From CAZJGG01 sp964545475 (GTDB taxonomy: Bacteria > Bacillota > Clostridia > Lachnospirales > JAISER01), in the NCBI GenBank assembly GCA_964545475.1, contig CAZJGG010000005.1, forward strand, positions 1-64,000: a DNA stretch of 64,000 nt, read 5' to 3'. The notes beneath the pieces were generated by a model, which ran no database searches, was not told where the DNA came from, and saw only the letters and a list, made by a program, of their open reading frames with translations. Made by a program: the position numbers and the translations under genes. Below are positions 43,074 to 51,176 of this stretch, one piece after another (within the stretch, counting starts at the first letter, position 1; each line of letters starts with the position of its first letter).

Positions 43074-44182
43074 AAACAGGGTTAATTACATTTCATTTTG
43101 CCCATCATTACGGGGCACAGCTTCAAGCATATGCCCTTATGACAGCGGCTGAAAAGGCAGAAAACGGAAATAAATGCGAAATAATAGATTACAGGCTTCC
43201 TCATACAACAATGACAAATAAGCTTTTTGAAAAAAATAACTCACTGCGCTCTGTTTTAAGAAACAGTCATACCGCTTTAAATTATTCTGCTTTATCAAGA
43301 CGGTACAATAGGTTTAATAACTTTGTTGATGATAAAATGAATTTGAGCAAACAGTCTTTTACAAAATTTGAAGAACTTTCGTCTTATAAATTTGACTATA
43401 ACGCTTTTATTTGCGGTAGCGACCAAATATGGAACCCGTTTATTTTTGAAAAAAAAAGGTTTGACCCATCGTTCTTTATTGCATTTGCAAAAGAGAAAAA
43501 GTTATGCGCTTATGCTCCAAGCTTTGGAACGCCGGAAATACCTGCTGAAATGCATAATGAGCTTATAGGTTATTTACAAAGCTTTTCTCACATTTCTGTA
43601 AGGGAAAAGCAGGGGCAAAAAATTATAAAGGAAGTAGCAGGACTGGACGTTCCTGTTGTTCTTGACCCAACGCTTTTGTTAACAGGTGAGGAATGGGGGA
43701 AAATTGCATCTCCTTCGCAACAGGGCGAAAATTATATTTTATGTTATTTTGTTTCAGAGCCTAAACACTTAGCGCCTCAAGTTGAAGCGGCAAAAAAGCA
43801 TTTTAATATGGAATGTATACAGCTTGCAGGGGCAAGGCGCAAACTTGATGGGGTTAAAAAAGTAATTTTAGATGCAGGACCTTGCGAATTTTTGTCGTTG
43901 TTTAAAAATGCTTCTTTTGTAATAACAAATTCATTTCATGGGGCGGTATTTTCTCTTTTATTTAAAAAGCCGTTTATTTCAGGAGTAAGCACTGCTGAAA
44001 TTGAAAACCCGGAAAAATCAAGGGTCGGAAGCTTGCTTTCTTCATTGGGGCAAACAGAAAGGCTTTCTGCAAGTTCCAGCCAAAAAATTAGTTTTGAGAT
44101 TGACTATACGGAAACAGACAAACTTTTGGCAAAGGAACGGGAATTTTCTTTTAAATATTTGTGTAATGCTTTAAGGGGATAG
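43070..44182 (+). CDS. Polysaccharide pyruvyl transferase family protein
   Basis: A 370-residue protein of the CsaB/WcaK family. TFHFAHHYGAQLQAYAL at the start, FICGSDQIWNPF (about 120), YAPSFGTPEIP, VVLDPTLLLTGEEW and ITNSFHGAVFSLLF are characteristic. Members transfer a ketal pyruvyl group to cell-surface sugars, though many relatives may do other steps. It is translationally coupled to the flippase (ATGA overlap). Confidence 0.85.
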   Translation: MKTGLITFHFAHHYGAQLQAYALMTAAEKAENGNKCEIIDYRLPHTTMTNKLFEKNNSLRSVLRNSHTALNYSALSRRYNRFNNFVDDKMNLSKQSFTKFEELSSYKFDYNAFICGSDQIWNPFIFEKKRFDPSFFIAFAKEKKLCAYAPSFGTPEIPAEMHNELIGYLQSFSHISVREKQGQKIIKEVAGLDVPVVLDPTLLLTGEEWGKIASPSQQGENYILCYFVSEPKHLAPQVEAAKKHFNMECIQLAGARRKLDGVKKVILDAGPCEFLSLFKNASFVITNSFHGAVFSLLFKKPFISGVSTAEIENPEKSRVGSLLSSLGQTERLSASSSQKISFEIDYTETDKLLAKEREFSFKYLCNALRG

Positions 44183-44186
44183 AGAA

Positions 44187-45353
44187 ATGCTTGCAAAAAA
44201 AGAAAATTGTACAGGCTGTGGGGCATGTTTTAATATTTGTCCTAAAAAAGTAATTGAAATGAAAGCAGATTCCGAGGGATTTTTGTACCCAGAAGTAGGT
44301 GAGGGGTGTAATAACTGCGGAGTTTGCGAAAAAATATGCCCGGGCTTAAATGTTGTTGTATTTAATGAAAAGCCGAGGGAAGCTAACGCTGTTTGGACAA
44401 ACAGCCAAGAGGACAGAGCGAGAAGCTCATCCGGCGGATTTTTTAATATATTAGTAGAATATACTCTTTCAAAAAACGGCATTATCTTCGGTGCGGCTTT
44501 TGACGGGGGCTTTAACCTTTATCACACATTTGGGGAAAGTAAAGAAGACTGTTTAAAATTTGCTGGCTCTAAATATTTGCAAAGCGACATTAAAGGCACA
44601 TACGCAAAAGTGTTAAAGGAGCTAAAAGGCGAAAGAACCGTTTTATATTCTGGAACACCATGCCAAATTGCTGGGCTTTACGCCTTTTTGGGTAAAGATT
44701 ACGACGAGCTTATTACTTGTGACGTAGTTTGCAACGGAGTTCCATCGCCTCTTGTTTTTGATAAGTATTTAAAACACCTTGAAAACTCTCAAAGCTCTAA
44801 AGCAGTAGAAGTCCGCTTTAAAGACAAGAGAATGGGATGGCATAAGCCCCATTTTACAGTTAAATTCCAAAATGGAACGGAATTTTCTAAAAATATTAAC
44901 GAAACGGAGTTTGGCAGAGGTTTTGGGCAGGCGCTATTTCTGCGCCCAGTGTGCGGAAGCTGTCAGTTTGCAAAAGAATCAAGAGTTGCTGATTTTACTT
45001 TAGCTGATTTTTGGGGATTAGGCGCAAAAACACCTTTTGGACATAAAACTGAAAGCGGCGTATCTCTCGTTCTTATAAACAGCGAAAAGGCTAAAGAAAT
45101 ATACAAAGATTTACCACAAAATTTTACAAGTGTAATAAGAGAGTTTTCGGAAGCTACCGACGGAAATTCAAGGCTTAAATATCCTCTTAAACACAGCCCA
45201 AACAGGGAAGAGTTTTTTAAAGCTTTTACATCAAAGCCTTTTGATGAGGTAATGAAAACGAAGCTAGCAATGCCGGGGCTTTTGTATAAGGTTATGGCGA
45301 AAGTTTTAAATGATGATATGAAAAAAGCAATAAGAAGTTTTGTAAAGAAATAA
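44187..45353 (+). CDS. Ferredoxin-type FrhB-like protein of polysaccharide loci
   Basis: The 388-residue protein has two N-terminal [4Fe-4S] motifs, CTGCGACFNICP (about 9-20) and CNNCGVCEKICP. Coenzyme F420 hydrogenase beta-subunit-like domains follow (SSGGFFNILVEYTL, SGTPCQIAGLYAFLG, CDVVCNGVPSP, ADFTLADFWGLG). Proteins like this beside pyruvyltransferases probably carry out a redox step on a glycan. There is no evidence for F420 use in this organism. It ends the transcript before the repeat array. Confidence 0.85.
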   Translation: MLAKKENCTGCGACFNICPKKVIEMKADSEGFLYPEVGEGCNNCGVCEKICPGLNVVVFNEKPREANAVWTNSQEDRARSSSGGFFNILVEYTLSKNGIIFGAAFDGGFNLYHTFGESKEDCLKFAGSKYLQSDIKGTYAKVLKELKGERTVLYSGTPCQIAGLYAFLGKDYDELITCDVVCNGVPSPLVFDKYLKHLENSQSSKAVEVRFKDKRMGWHKPHFTVKFQNGTEFSKNINETEFGRGFGQALFLRPVCGSCQFAKESRVADFTLADFWGLGAKTPFGHKTESGVSLVLINSEKAKEIYKDLPQNFTSVIREFSEATDGNSRLKYPLKHSPNREEFFKAFTSKPFDEVMKTKLAMPGLLYKVMAKVLNDDMKKAIRSFVKK

Positions 45354-45380
45354 AAATGAGCGACCGATGGTCGTCCATTT

Positions 45381-46310
45381 TAGGCTGTCGACAATTTTTG
45401 TCGGCAGCCAATTTTTTGTAATAATATCCTCATTTCTTTTGCACAATGCTATTTGGAACTCGGAACGCATACAATGCGTTCCCTACGAAATATCATGGCA
45501 AAATAGAAAATAAGAATGTCATATTGTAGGGAACTCATTGTATGCGTTCCGTAGGCTGTCGGAGACCATTGCCGGCAGCCAATTTTTTGTAATAATATCC
45601 TCATTTCTTTTGCACAATGCCATTTGGAACTCGGAACGCATACAATGCGTTCCCTACGAAATATCATGGCAAAATAGAAAATAAGAATGTCATATTGTAG
45701 GGAACTCATTGTATGCGTTCCGTAGGCTGTCGGAGGCCATTGTCGTCAGCCAATTTTTTTGTAACAATATCCTCATTTCTTTTGCACAATGCCATTTGGA
45801 ATGAGGAACGCATACAATGCGTTCCCTACGAATCATCATGGCAAAATAGGACGTTAGAATGGCATATTGTAGGGAACGCATTGTATGCGTTCCGTAGGCT
45901 GTCGGAGACCATTGCCGGCAGCCAATTTTTTGTAATAATATCCTCATTTCTTTTGCACAATGCCATTTGGAACTCGGAACGCATACAATGCGTTCCCTAC
46001 GAAATATCATGGCAAAATAGAAAATAAGAATGTCATATTGTAGGGAACGCATTGTATGCGTTCCGTAGGCTGTCGGAGACCATTGCCGTCAGCCAATTTT
46101 TTGTAACAATATCCTCATTTCTTTTGCACAATGCCATTTGGAATGCGGAACGCATACAATGCGTTCCCTACGAATCATCATGGCAAAATAGAAATTAAGA
46201 ATGTCATATTGTACGGAACGCATTGTATGCGTTCCGTAGGCTGTCGTCAGCCATTACCGACAGCCAATTTTGTAATAATACATTCACTTCTTCTCTACAA
46301 TGCTATTCGC
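45381..46310. repeat. Tandem array of about 171-bp units built from REP-like palindromes
   Basis: The unit start GTAGGCTGTCGG recurs at 45551, 45722, 45894, 46065 and 46236, with a partial first copy at 45381, so the period is 171-172 bases. Each unit has a GGCTGTCGG...CCGGCAGCC-like hairpin, the motif TCCTCATTTCTTTTGCACAA, a CGGAACGCATACAATGCGTT palindrome, AATATCATGGCAAAATAG, and the palindrome again inverted. Copies differ at scattered positions (for example ACTCATTG or ACGCATTG). Apparent reading frames here are by-products of the repeats. Hairpins GCGACC...GGTCGC flank the array (45360 and 46322) and probably end the two convergent transcripts. Confidence 0.9.
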
Positions 46311-46320
46311 CTATAATCTA

Positions 46321-46349
46321 AAATGAGCGACCGCTGGTCGCTCATTTTA
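46321..46349. terminator. Terminator at the right edge of the repeat array
   Basis: AAAATGAGCGACC pairs with GGTCGCTCATTTT (loop GCT). It sits just after the stop of the O-antigen ligase-like gene on the minus strand and can also act on plus-strand transcripts leaving the array. Confidence 0.75.
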
Positions 46350-46359
46350 ATCACAAATT

Positions 46360-47910
46360 TCAAATAACAGTAGGTTTTTTACCAATTTTAACAGCTGTAA
46401 GTGTGATACCCATTATAAGGAAAAACATAACCATATTTCTGGGATAAAACCATACATATTCCACAAACCCTATTGCTAAAGTACCAATTATTGCGCCAAA
46501 ACCTGCCGCAACAAAAGGTTTTAAATCGTTTTCAAACAGGTTTGAAGTAATTGCTTTTAAGCTTCGTTTTAAAAATGAAGCTATAAACGCCAGAAATGAA
46601 AAAAGCCCCAGTATACCCATTTCCGCCCAAATCTGCATAAATATATTATGGCAGTGTATTGGAACGCTTTTTGTAAGCATTGCGCTTGTTGTATGGATAA
46701 CTTTAAAATAAATGTTGGCGTAATCGTATAAAACGTCGTTGCCAAGACCGTAGCCGGAAAACCACCGCTCCGATACAATTGGCCACATTGTTCCGATAAT
46801 TGCAAAGCGGTACTGGCTTGAAGTATCGTTGGAAATAAAAATAGTAAGGATTCGTCTGTAAACCCATGTGGGTAAAAACGGAATAATTACAAGCCCTAAT
46901 ACCAATAAAAACGGTAATAATCTAGGTGCAATAAACAGCATAAACAGAAACAGGCAAAGAGCAAGCCCAATCCAGCCGGAACGGGACATTGTAAACACCA
47001 TTGAAACCGCAAGGGTTGCAGCACAGCCAAGAGATAAAAGCTTTACATAAATGTTTTTTGTATACATAAAAACTGCAATGAAAAACGGAAATATTAATAC
47101 AATAAGCTCCGCAAAGTTGTTAGGGTTTTCATAAAGGGAGTAAATTCTGCCTGGAATACCCTCGTTTTGCACTAAGTCAACCTGCCATGATTTTAGAGGC
47201 ACGCCTACTATTGATTGATAAACCCCGTAAAGACCGCCTACAGTCATTCCTACAAGAACAGGGGCTAAAAAGCCTAAAAACTCGCCTTTGGTTTTAATTA
47301 TTGAAACAGGCAGAGCCATTGCCAAAAACGCAGTTATATAAAAAAGCAAAAATCTTACGCTTCTTGAAATGTCTTTGGAAAAAATAAAGCTAAACCCTAC
47401 GAAAAGTAGAAATAAAAATGTATAAAAGCCTAGCTCTTTAAGTTTAAAACCGTCAAAACGCCCTGTTACGGCGCAGACAAAAAATAAAAACAGAAGAGCA
47501 ATAAAAATTAATAAGCTGTATAAATTGTTCCAGTAATCATGGGGTACAATAAAAATAAAACCAACGAGAAGCCCGGAATATAGAAACAATCTTTCAGAAA
47601 ATAATTGTATAATTTTATAAAATATGCTTGTTTCAAGTATATTTTTAAGCTTTTTATTAATAACGCCGAAAATTTTTGGTATTAGGTTTAAAGTGTTATC
47701 TATTAAAAAATAAAAGGCAGATTTGTCCCAACTTTTTTCTGCAAAGCCGTCTTTAAAAAGAAACTGAAAAATTGAACTGTTTTTAAAGGCTGATACAATT
47801 GCATTTTTTATTCTTATAAAGCAGGATATAATAAGGCTTTGGGAAAAATACCTGCTTAGAACTGCATAAAGCCTAAATATCCAGCCGAAAAAGAAGCTTT
47901 CCTTAAACAT
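46360..47910 (-). CDS. O-antigen ligase / polymerase family membrane protein
   Basis: A 516-residue protein with about 10-12 membrane segments after a 100-residue less hydrophobic N-terminus. The periplasmic loop carries GVYQSIVGVPLKSWQVD and NEGIPGRIYSLYENPNNFAE, and a later HCHNIFMQIWAEMGILGL matches the Wzy_C/O-antigen ligase domain (PF04932-type). It would polymerise or ligate surface glycans. It lies convergent to the flippase cluster across the repeat array, so both may serve one envelope polymer. A DUF4330 gene lies just upstream. Confidence 0.82.
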   Translation of the reverse strand: MFKESFFFGWIFRLYAVLSRYFSQSLIISCFIRIKNAIVSAFKNSSIFQFLFKDGFAEKSWDKSAFYFLIDNTLNLIPKIFGVINKKLKNILETSIFYKIIQLFSERLFLYSGLLVGFIFIVPHDYWNNLYSLLIFIALLFLFFVCAVTGRFDGFKLKELGFYTFLFLLFVGFSFIFSKDISRSVRFLLFYITAFLAMALPVSIIKTKGEFLGFLAPVLVGMTVGGLYGVYQSIVGVPLKSWQVDLVQNEGIPGRIYSLYENPNNFAELIVLIFPFFIAVFMYTKNIYVKLLSLGCAATLAVSMVFTMSRSGWIGLALCLFLFMLFIAPRLLPFLLVLGLVIIPFLPTWVYRRILTIFISNDTSSQYRFAIIGTMWPIVSERWFSGYGLGNDVLYDYANIYFKVIHTTSAMLTKSVPIHCHNIFMQIWAEMGILGLFSFLAFIASFLKRSLKAITSNLFENDLKPFVAAGFGAIIGTLAIGFVEYVWFYPRNMVMFFLIMGITLTAVKIGKKPTVI

Positions 47911-47922
47911 TTAAGCCCCACC

Positions 47923-48429
47923 TTATTCAGTTATTTTTTTAAAATTAGAAAGCCTTATAGGAAGAACAGCGTTACCTATTTTAACGTCTAAGTTACGGTT
48001 AAAGTAATAGTCGGTGTTATCGAAGGTTATGCCGCCTTTTTCCAAGAAAATGCCTGTTCCCTCTGCTGTAACTTTAACGCTGCAATATTCCGGTCTTGGG
48101 CCCATAACGTATTCGCCGTCGGAATTGTATGCGTAAGAGTGGCTTGGCTCTATTTCAATTTTTGTGATTTTGCCTAAAACAGCATTTGTGTTTCTGTCGC
48201 TGATAATGTCACCTTCAGAAAATTTGCCTTCAACGTAGTCAGCAATTATTTCTGTGTTAACAAAGTATAGCTCAACTTTTTCCTTGCTAACAGGCGTAAT
48301 AATACCACCTTTACTTGCACCTAAAAATTTGTTTGCCCCGAAAACTCCAACAATAATTATAAGTACGACAACAAAAATATCAATAATATTAATTTTGCCG
48401 AAAAGTTTCCCGTTTTTGTCGATAATCAT
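47923..48429 (-). CDS. DUF4330 domain protein
   Basis: About 168 residues: MIIDKNGKLFGKINIIDIFV at the N-terminus, one membrane segment (about 17-34) and an extracytoplasmic beta-rich domain. This is the DUF4330 architecture, often found next to O-antigen ligase-type genes in Firmicutes. The frame opens at 48498, but AAGGAGTTTGG precedes ATG 48429, where the family begins. It is in one transcript with the ligase-like gene downstream; function unknown. Confidence 0.8.
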   Translation of the reverse strand: MIIDKNGKLFGKINIIDIFVVVLIIIVGVFGANKFLGASKGGIITPVSKEKVELYFVNTEIIADYVEGKFSEGDIISDRNTNAVLGKITKIEIEPSHSYAYNSDGEYVMGPRPEYCSVKVTAEGTGIFLEKGGITFDNTDYYFNRNLDVKIGNAVLPIRLSNFKKITE

Positions 48430-48510
48430 TAAATCCAAACTCCTTTGTATAATATAGTGAGTATGTACAGCCATAACAAATGTTCTGTAAAACAACACGT
48501 CATACTCATA

Positions 48511-48539
48511 ATATTACACTGCTTGTCAATGATTGTCAA
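48511..48539 (-). promoter_or_regulatory. Promoter of the DUF4330-ligase operon
   Basis: On the minus strand TTGACA (48534-48539), 17 bases, TAATAT (48511-48516). It diverges from the consensus promoter of the SCIFF operon about 30 bases away. Confidence 0.65.
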
Positions 48540-48570
48540 TATTGTGTTGTTTTTAAAAAAATAATACGCC

Positions 48571-48599
48571 TTGACAGTGGGGCGTATCAAATATATAAT
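48571..48599 (+). promoter_or_regulatory. Consensus sigma-A promoter of the SCIFF operon with an overlapping inverted repeat
   Basis: TTGACA (48571-48576), exactly 17 bases, TATAAT (48594-48599): a perfect consensus promoter. ATACGCC (48564-48570) and GGCGTAT (48581-48587) flank the -35 box as a 7-bp inverted repeat, a likely repressor operator. Such a strong promoter would normally need control. Confidence 0.8.
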
Positions 48600-48632
48600 A
48601 ATTTTATTATATAAATATGAAGGAGCTTTAAA

Positions 48633-50363
48633 ATGGAGCACTTAGATGATGAAAAGTCGGTTGATATAATTACGGCTGATGAAGAAAATGATGTACATAA
48701 CAATGAAAAAGCTGAAACCGACGAGCCAACCGTAGAATTAGACGCTTCCGTAATAGAAGAGCCTGAGGATATTTTTACTCCAGATATAACATTAACAGAA
48801 GAAAACAATGACATTAAAACTGATGTAACGACAGATAAAAAAACAAAGAGTTTAACAAAAATTATAACAGCTGTTGCAATTGTTGCTGCTTTGGGGCTTA
48901 TTGCTTTATTTGCCTTAAATAAAGGCGTATCTGCTAAAAAAGCGCCGAAATTATTTTTTGGGGCAGCTATTGCAAACACACAAAAGGAATTTAGTTTATT
49001 TACAGATAACGCTTTTTTAAATACAGTAACACTAATAACAAGCGGCTCTAACATGCAAGATATGGACATTTCTTTTAAAAGACTAAACATTCCGGATGCA
49101 GAAATCCCACCATTTTTTGACGATTTTGGAATTAATGTTAACTCCATGGTAAACAGAGATGAAGAAAGGGCATTAATTAATGTAAAGGCAAAAAAAGCAG
49201 ATGCTTCGTTTTTGTCAGCAAATATGTTTGTTTCAAACGACCAAATTGGTTTTCAAGTTCCAGAGTTATATTCAAAGTATTTAACTATGCCTACCGTACA
49301 GTTTGCGGAGGGGTGGAACAATTCATTTTTCGGGAAGGAATCACCAATAAGTTATGATTTTCAAATAGACAACTTGTTTAACAAATTGTTTAAAACGGAA
49401 GATGGAGAGCAATTTAATTATAACGACAAAGTTGCTTCGCTTATTCAAAATTATCATGCCGAGGTGGAGTTCACTTATTTAGGCAAAGTTTCAAAAGAAT
49501 ACAAAGGTGCAGAGGGTCAATATGAGGCTATAGCTGTATCAATACCTCAAGATAAATTTAAAGACTTAGTTTTAGGCTTATGGGATATTTATTACGAAAG
49601 CTTGTCAAATTATGCAGATGTCTTTAGCCAGTATGCATACGCTGAAATTGATAACGCTAGAGCTGAAATGGAAAATCAGCTTTTAAACACTGAATTTAAC
49701 GACCCTATTACAATTAACTTTATGTTTAATAAAAAGAATCAAATTATAGGAATGTGGGGGGATATTAACGCAGTATCAGATGACGGAGGGTTAAACTGCA
49801 TATACAATATGTATTTTACAGGAGAAGCTAAAATCGGAGATGTTAAAAACATTAACGCCGTTGTTACGGATAAATATGACAATGTTATGGAAATTAACTT
49901 AATAGCTGATACCTCAGGAACAACAAATACAAAATATTTATACAACACTCAATTTACTATAAATTCTTCAGATTCCGAAGAGGACATAACCGGAAATGTA
50001 AGCGTGCTTTACGATACAGCAGCTGAAAGCGATAACTTTGAAAGCAAAGTTCAATTTAAGTTTTCGGAGGGAGTTAATGAGATTGAGCTGGATTTAAATG
50101 GTACTGTTAAAGCAGACCAGAAAGGCTTAACTGCCAGCGCAGATTTTAGCAAAGCCGACCTTATGATTATGTCCGACGGCGAAATTGTTAATTTTGGAGC
50201 TAATATAAAATATAATGCAAGTGCCCAAACGCCTGTTATAGACGTTCCGGGGGATACTGTGGCTGTGTTTGATTTAAACCAAATGGAGGCTTTATCAATA
50301 CTGTTTGAAGTTTATGGAAAGCTTGGCAGCATCCCGGGGATGTCTGAATTATTAGGAATGTAA
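48633..50363 (+). CDS. Large single-pass membrane protein, unknown function
   Basis: The 576-residue protein starts with an acidic, disordered cytoplasmic tail (about 1-68, rich in Asp/Glu). One membrane helix follows (about 75-97), then a roughly 475-residue external domain rich in beta-type sequence and without cysteines. It resembles clostridial proteins I recall under the name DUF6583, but I am not sure. It is the first gene behind a consensus promoter; the lone ABC ATPase starts 12 bases after its stop, and SCIFF genes follow. GAAGGAGC precedes the ATG. A role in sensing, anchoring or exporting the modified peptide is only a hypothesis from position. Confidence 0.75.
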   Translation: MEHLDDEKSVDIITADEENDVHNNEKAETDEPTVELDASVIEEPEDIFTPDITLTEENNDIKTDVTTDKKTKSLTKIITAVAIVAALGLIALFALNKGVSAKKAPKLFFGAAIANTQKEFSLFTDNAFLNTVTLITSGSNMQDMDISFKRLNIPDAEIPPFFDDFGINVNSMVNRDEERALINVKAKKADASFLSANMFVSNDQIGFQVPELYSKYLTMPTVQFAEGWNNSFFGKESPISYDFQIDNLFNKLFKTEDGEQFNYNDKVASLIQNYHAEVEFTYLGKVSKEYKGAEGQYEAIAVSIPQDKFKDLVLGLWDIYYESLSNYADVFSQYAYAEIDNARAEMENQLLNTEFNDPITINFMFNKKNQIIGMWGDINAVSDDGGLNCIYNMYFTGEAKIGDVKNINAVVTDKYDNVMEINLIADTSGTTNTKYLYNTQFTINSSDSEEDITGNVSVLYDTAAESDNFESKVQFKFSEGVNEIELDLNGTVKADQKGLTASADFSKADLMIMSDGEIVNFGANIKYNASAQTPVIDVPGDTVAVFDLNQMEALSILFEVYGKLGSIPGMSELLGM

Positions 50364-50374
50364 GGTGGTTTATA

Positions 50375-51064
50375 ATTTTAAAGGTTAATGGTTTATCCAA
50401 AAAATATGGTGACAAACAGGTTCTTGATAACGTTTCGTTTACCGTAGATAAAGGGCAGATTGTTGGAATTATTGGAAGAAACGGCTCAGGAAAATCAACT
50501 CTTTTATCAATTGTCAGCGCATCTCAGACAAATTTTGACGGAGAAGTTTTATACGATGATGTTAGCATAACCAATAAAGCCTTTAACAGAGAGAAGACTA
50601 TAGGTTATGTCCCTCAGGAAGATTTTTTGTTCAGCGATTTATCGGTGAACGACAATATCGACTTTTGGGCTTCGGCTTATAGGGTGAAAAATAAAGACAG
50701 TAATTTGTTAGATGATTTAGGGCTTTTGGAAATAAGCCATAAAAAGGTTAAAAAGCTTTCAGGCGGAATGAAGCGGCGTTTAATGATTGCCGTGTCAATT
50801 TTGCACAGCCCAGAATACATATTACTAGACGAACCAAACACCGGGCTTGATTTTTATTATAAAGAAGCGTTATATGCCCACTTGAAAAAACTTAAAGCCC
50901 AAAATAAAGCAGTTTTATACGCAGGGCACGACATTGATCAAATGGCTGGCTTGTGCGATAATATATTAATATTAAATAAAGGAAAACTCGAGGAGGATAT
51001 TGCTGATGAAGCATATAAAAACATTAAGGACAGAATTAAAAATGCATACGGGGGGCTGCGGTGA
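50375..51064 (+). CDS. ABC transporter ATPase, apparent ATT start, no permease partner
   Basis: A 229-residue ATPase. Translation from ATT 50375 gives (M)LKVNGLSKKYGDKQVLDNV, a complete ABC N-terminus. The nearest conventional start, TTG 50627, would remove Walker A. Walker A is GRNGSGKST (34-42), signature LSGGMKRR (about 128-135) and Walker B LLDEPNTGLD (about 150-159). AAGGTGG lies six bases before the ATT. No permease gene is adjacent. The last 59 bases overlap, in another frame, the SCIFF leader, and the SCIFF ribosome site GAGGAGG lies inside this gene. A role in export of, or immunity to, the peptide is inferred. Confidence 0.85.
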   Translation: MLKVNGLSKKYGDKQVLDNVSFTVDKGQIVGIIGRNGSGKSTLLSIVSASQTNFDGEVLYDDVSITNKAFNREKTIGYVPQEDFLFSDLSVNDNIDFWASAYRVKNKDSNLLDDLGLLEISHKKVKKLSGGMKRRLMIAVSILHSPEYILLDEPNTGLDFYYKEALYAHLKKLKAQNKAVLYAGHDIDQMAGLCDNILILNKGKLEEDIADEAYKNIKDRIKNAYGGLR

Positions 51065-51176
51065 ATGCCAAACATCTTGCCAGTCCGCTTGCAAAACATC
51101 TTGCACAGTTGCTAACCAAAGCTGCGAAAACCAAATATTAAAAAATAAAACAAGAAATGCACAAGTAAAACAATGA
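51006..51176 (+). CDS. scfA: SCIFF ranthipeptide precursor (six cysteines in forty-five residues)
   Basis: A 56-residue peptide matching the SCIFF family. The leader is MKHIKTLRTELK and the core has Cys18, 21, 25, 29, 33 and 40, including CGECQTSCQSACKTSCTVAN. SCIFF peptides receive thioether links between Cys side chains and alpha- or other carbons of nearby residues, installed by a radical SAM/SPASM maturase, which is encoded next. GAGGAGG lies nine bases before the ATG, within the ABC gene. Its stop overlaps the maturase start (ATGA). The first 59 bases overlap the ABC ATPase gene in another frame. The family is known; its physiological role is not settled. Confidence 0.93.
   Translation: MKHIKTLRTELKMHTGGCGECQTSCQSACKTSCTVANQSCENQILKNKTRNAQVKQ

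Noticed and set aside
45381..46310. CRISPR array
   Set aside because: Units are about 171 bp and similar along their whole length; there are no short repeats separated by unique spacers and no cas genes.
45449..46316. Several reading frames of 60-120 residues within the repeat array
   Set aside because: They arise because palindromic repeats keep several frames open; they have no ribosome sites and repeat the same segments.
50627..51064. TTG 50627 as the start of the ABC ATPase
   Set aside because: It would remove Walker A and the N-terminal 84 residues that match the family perfectly.
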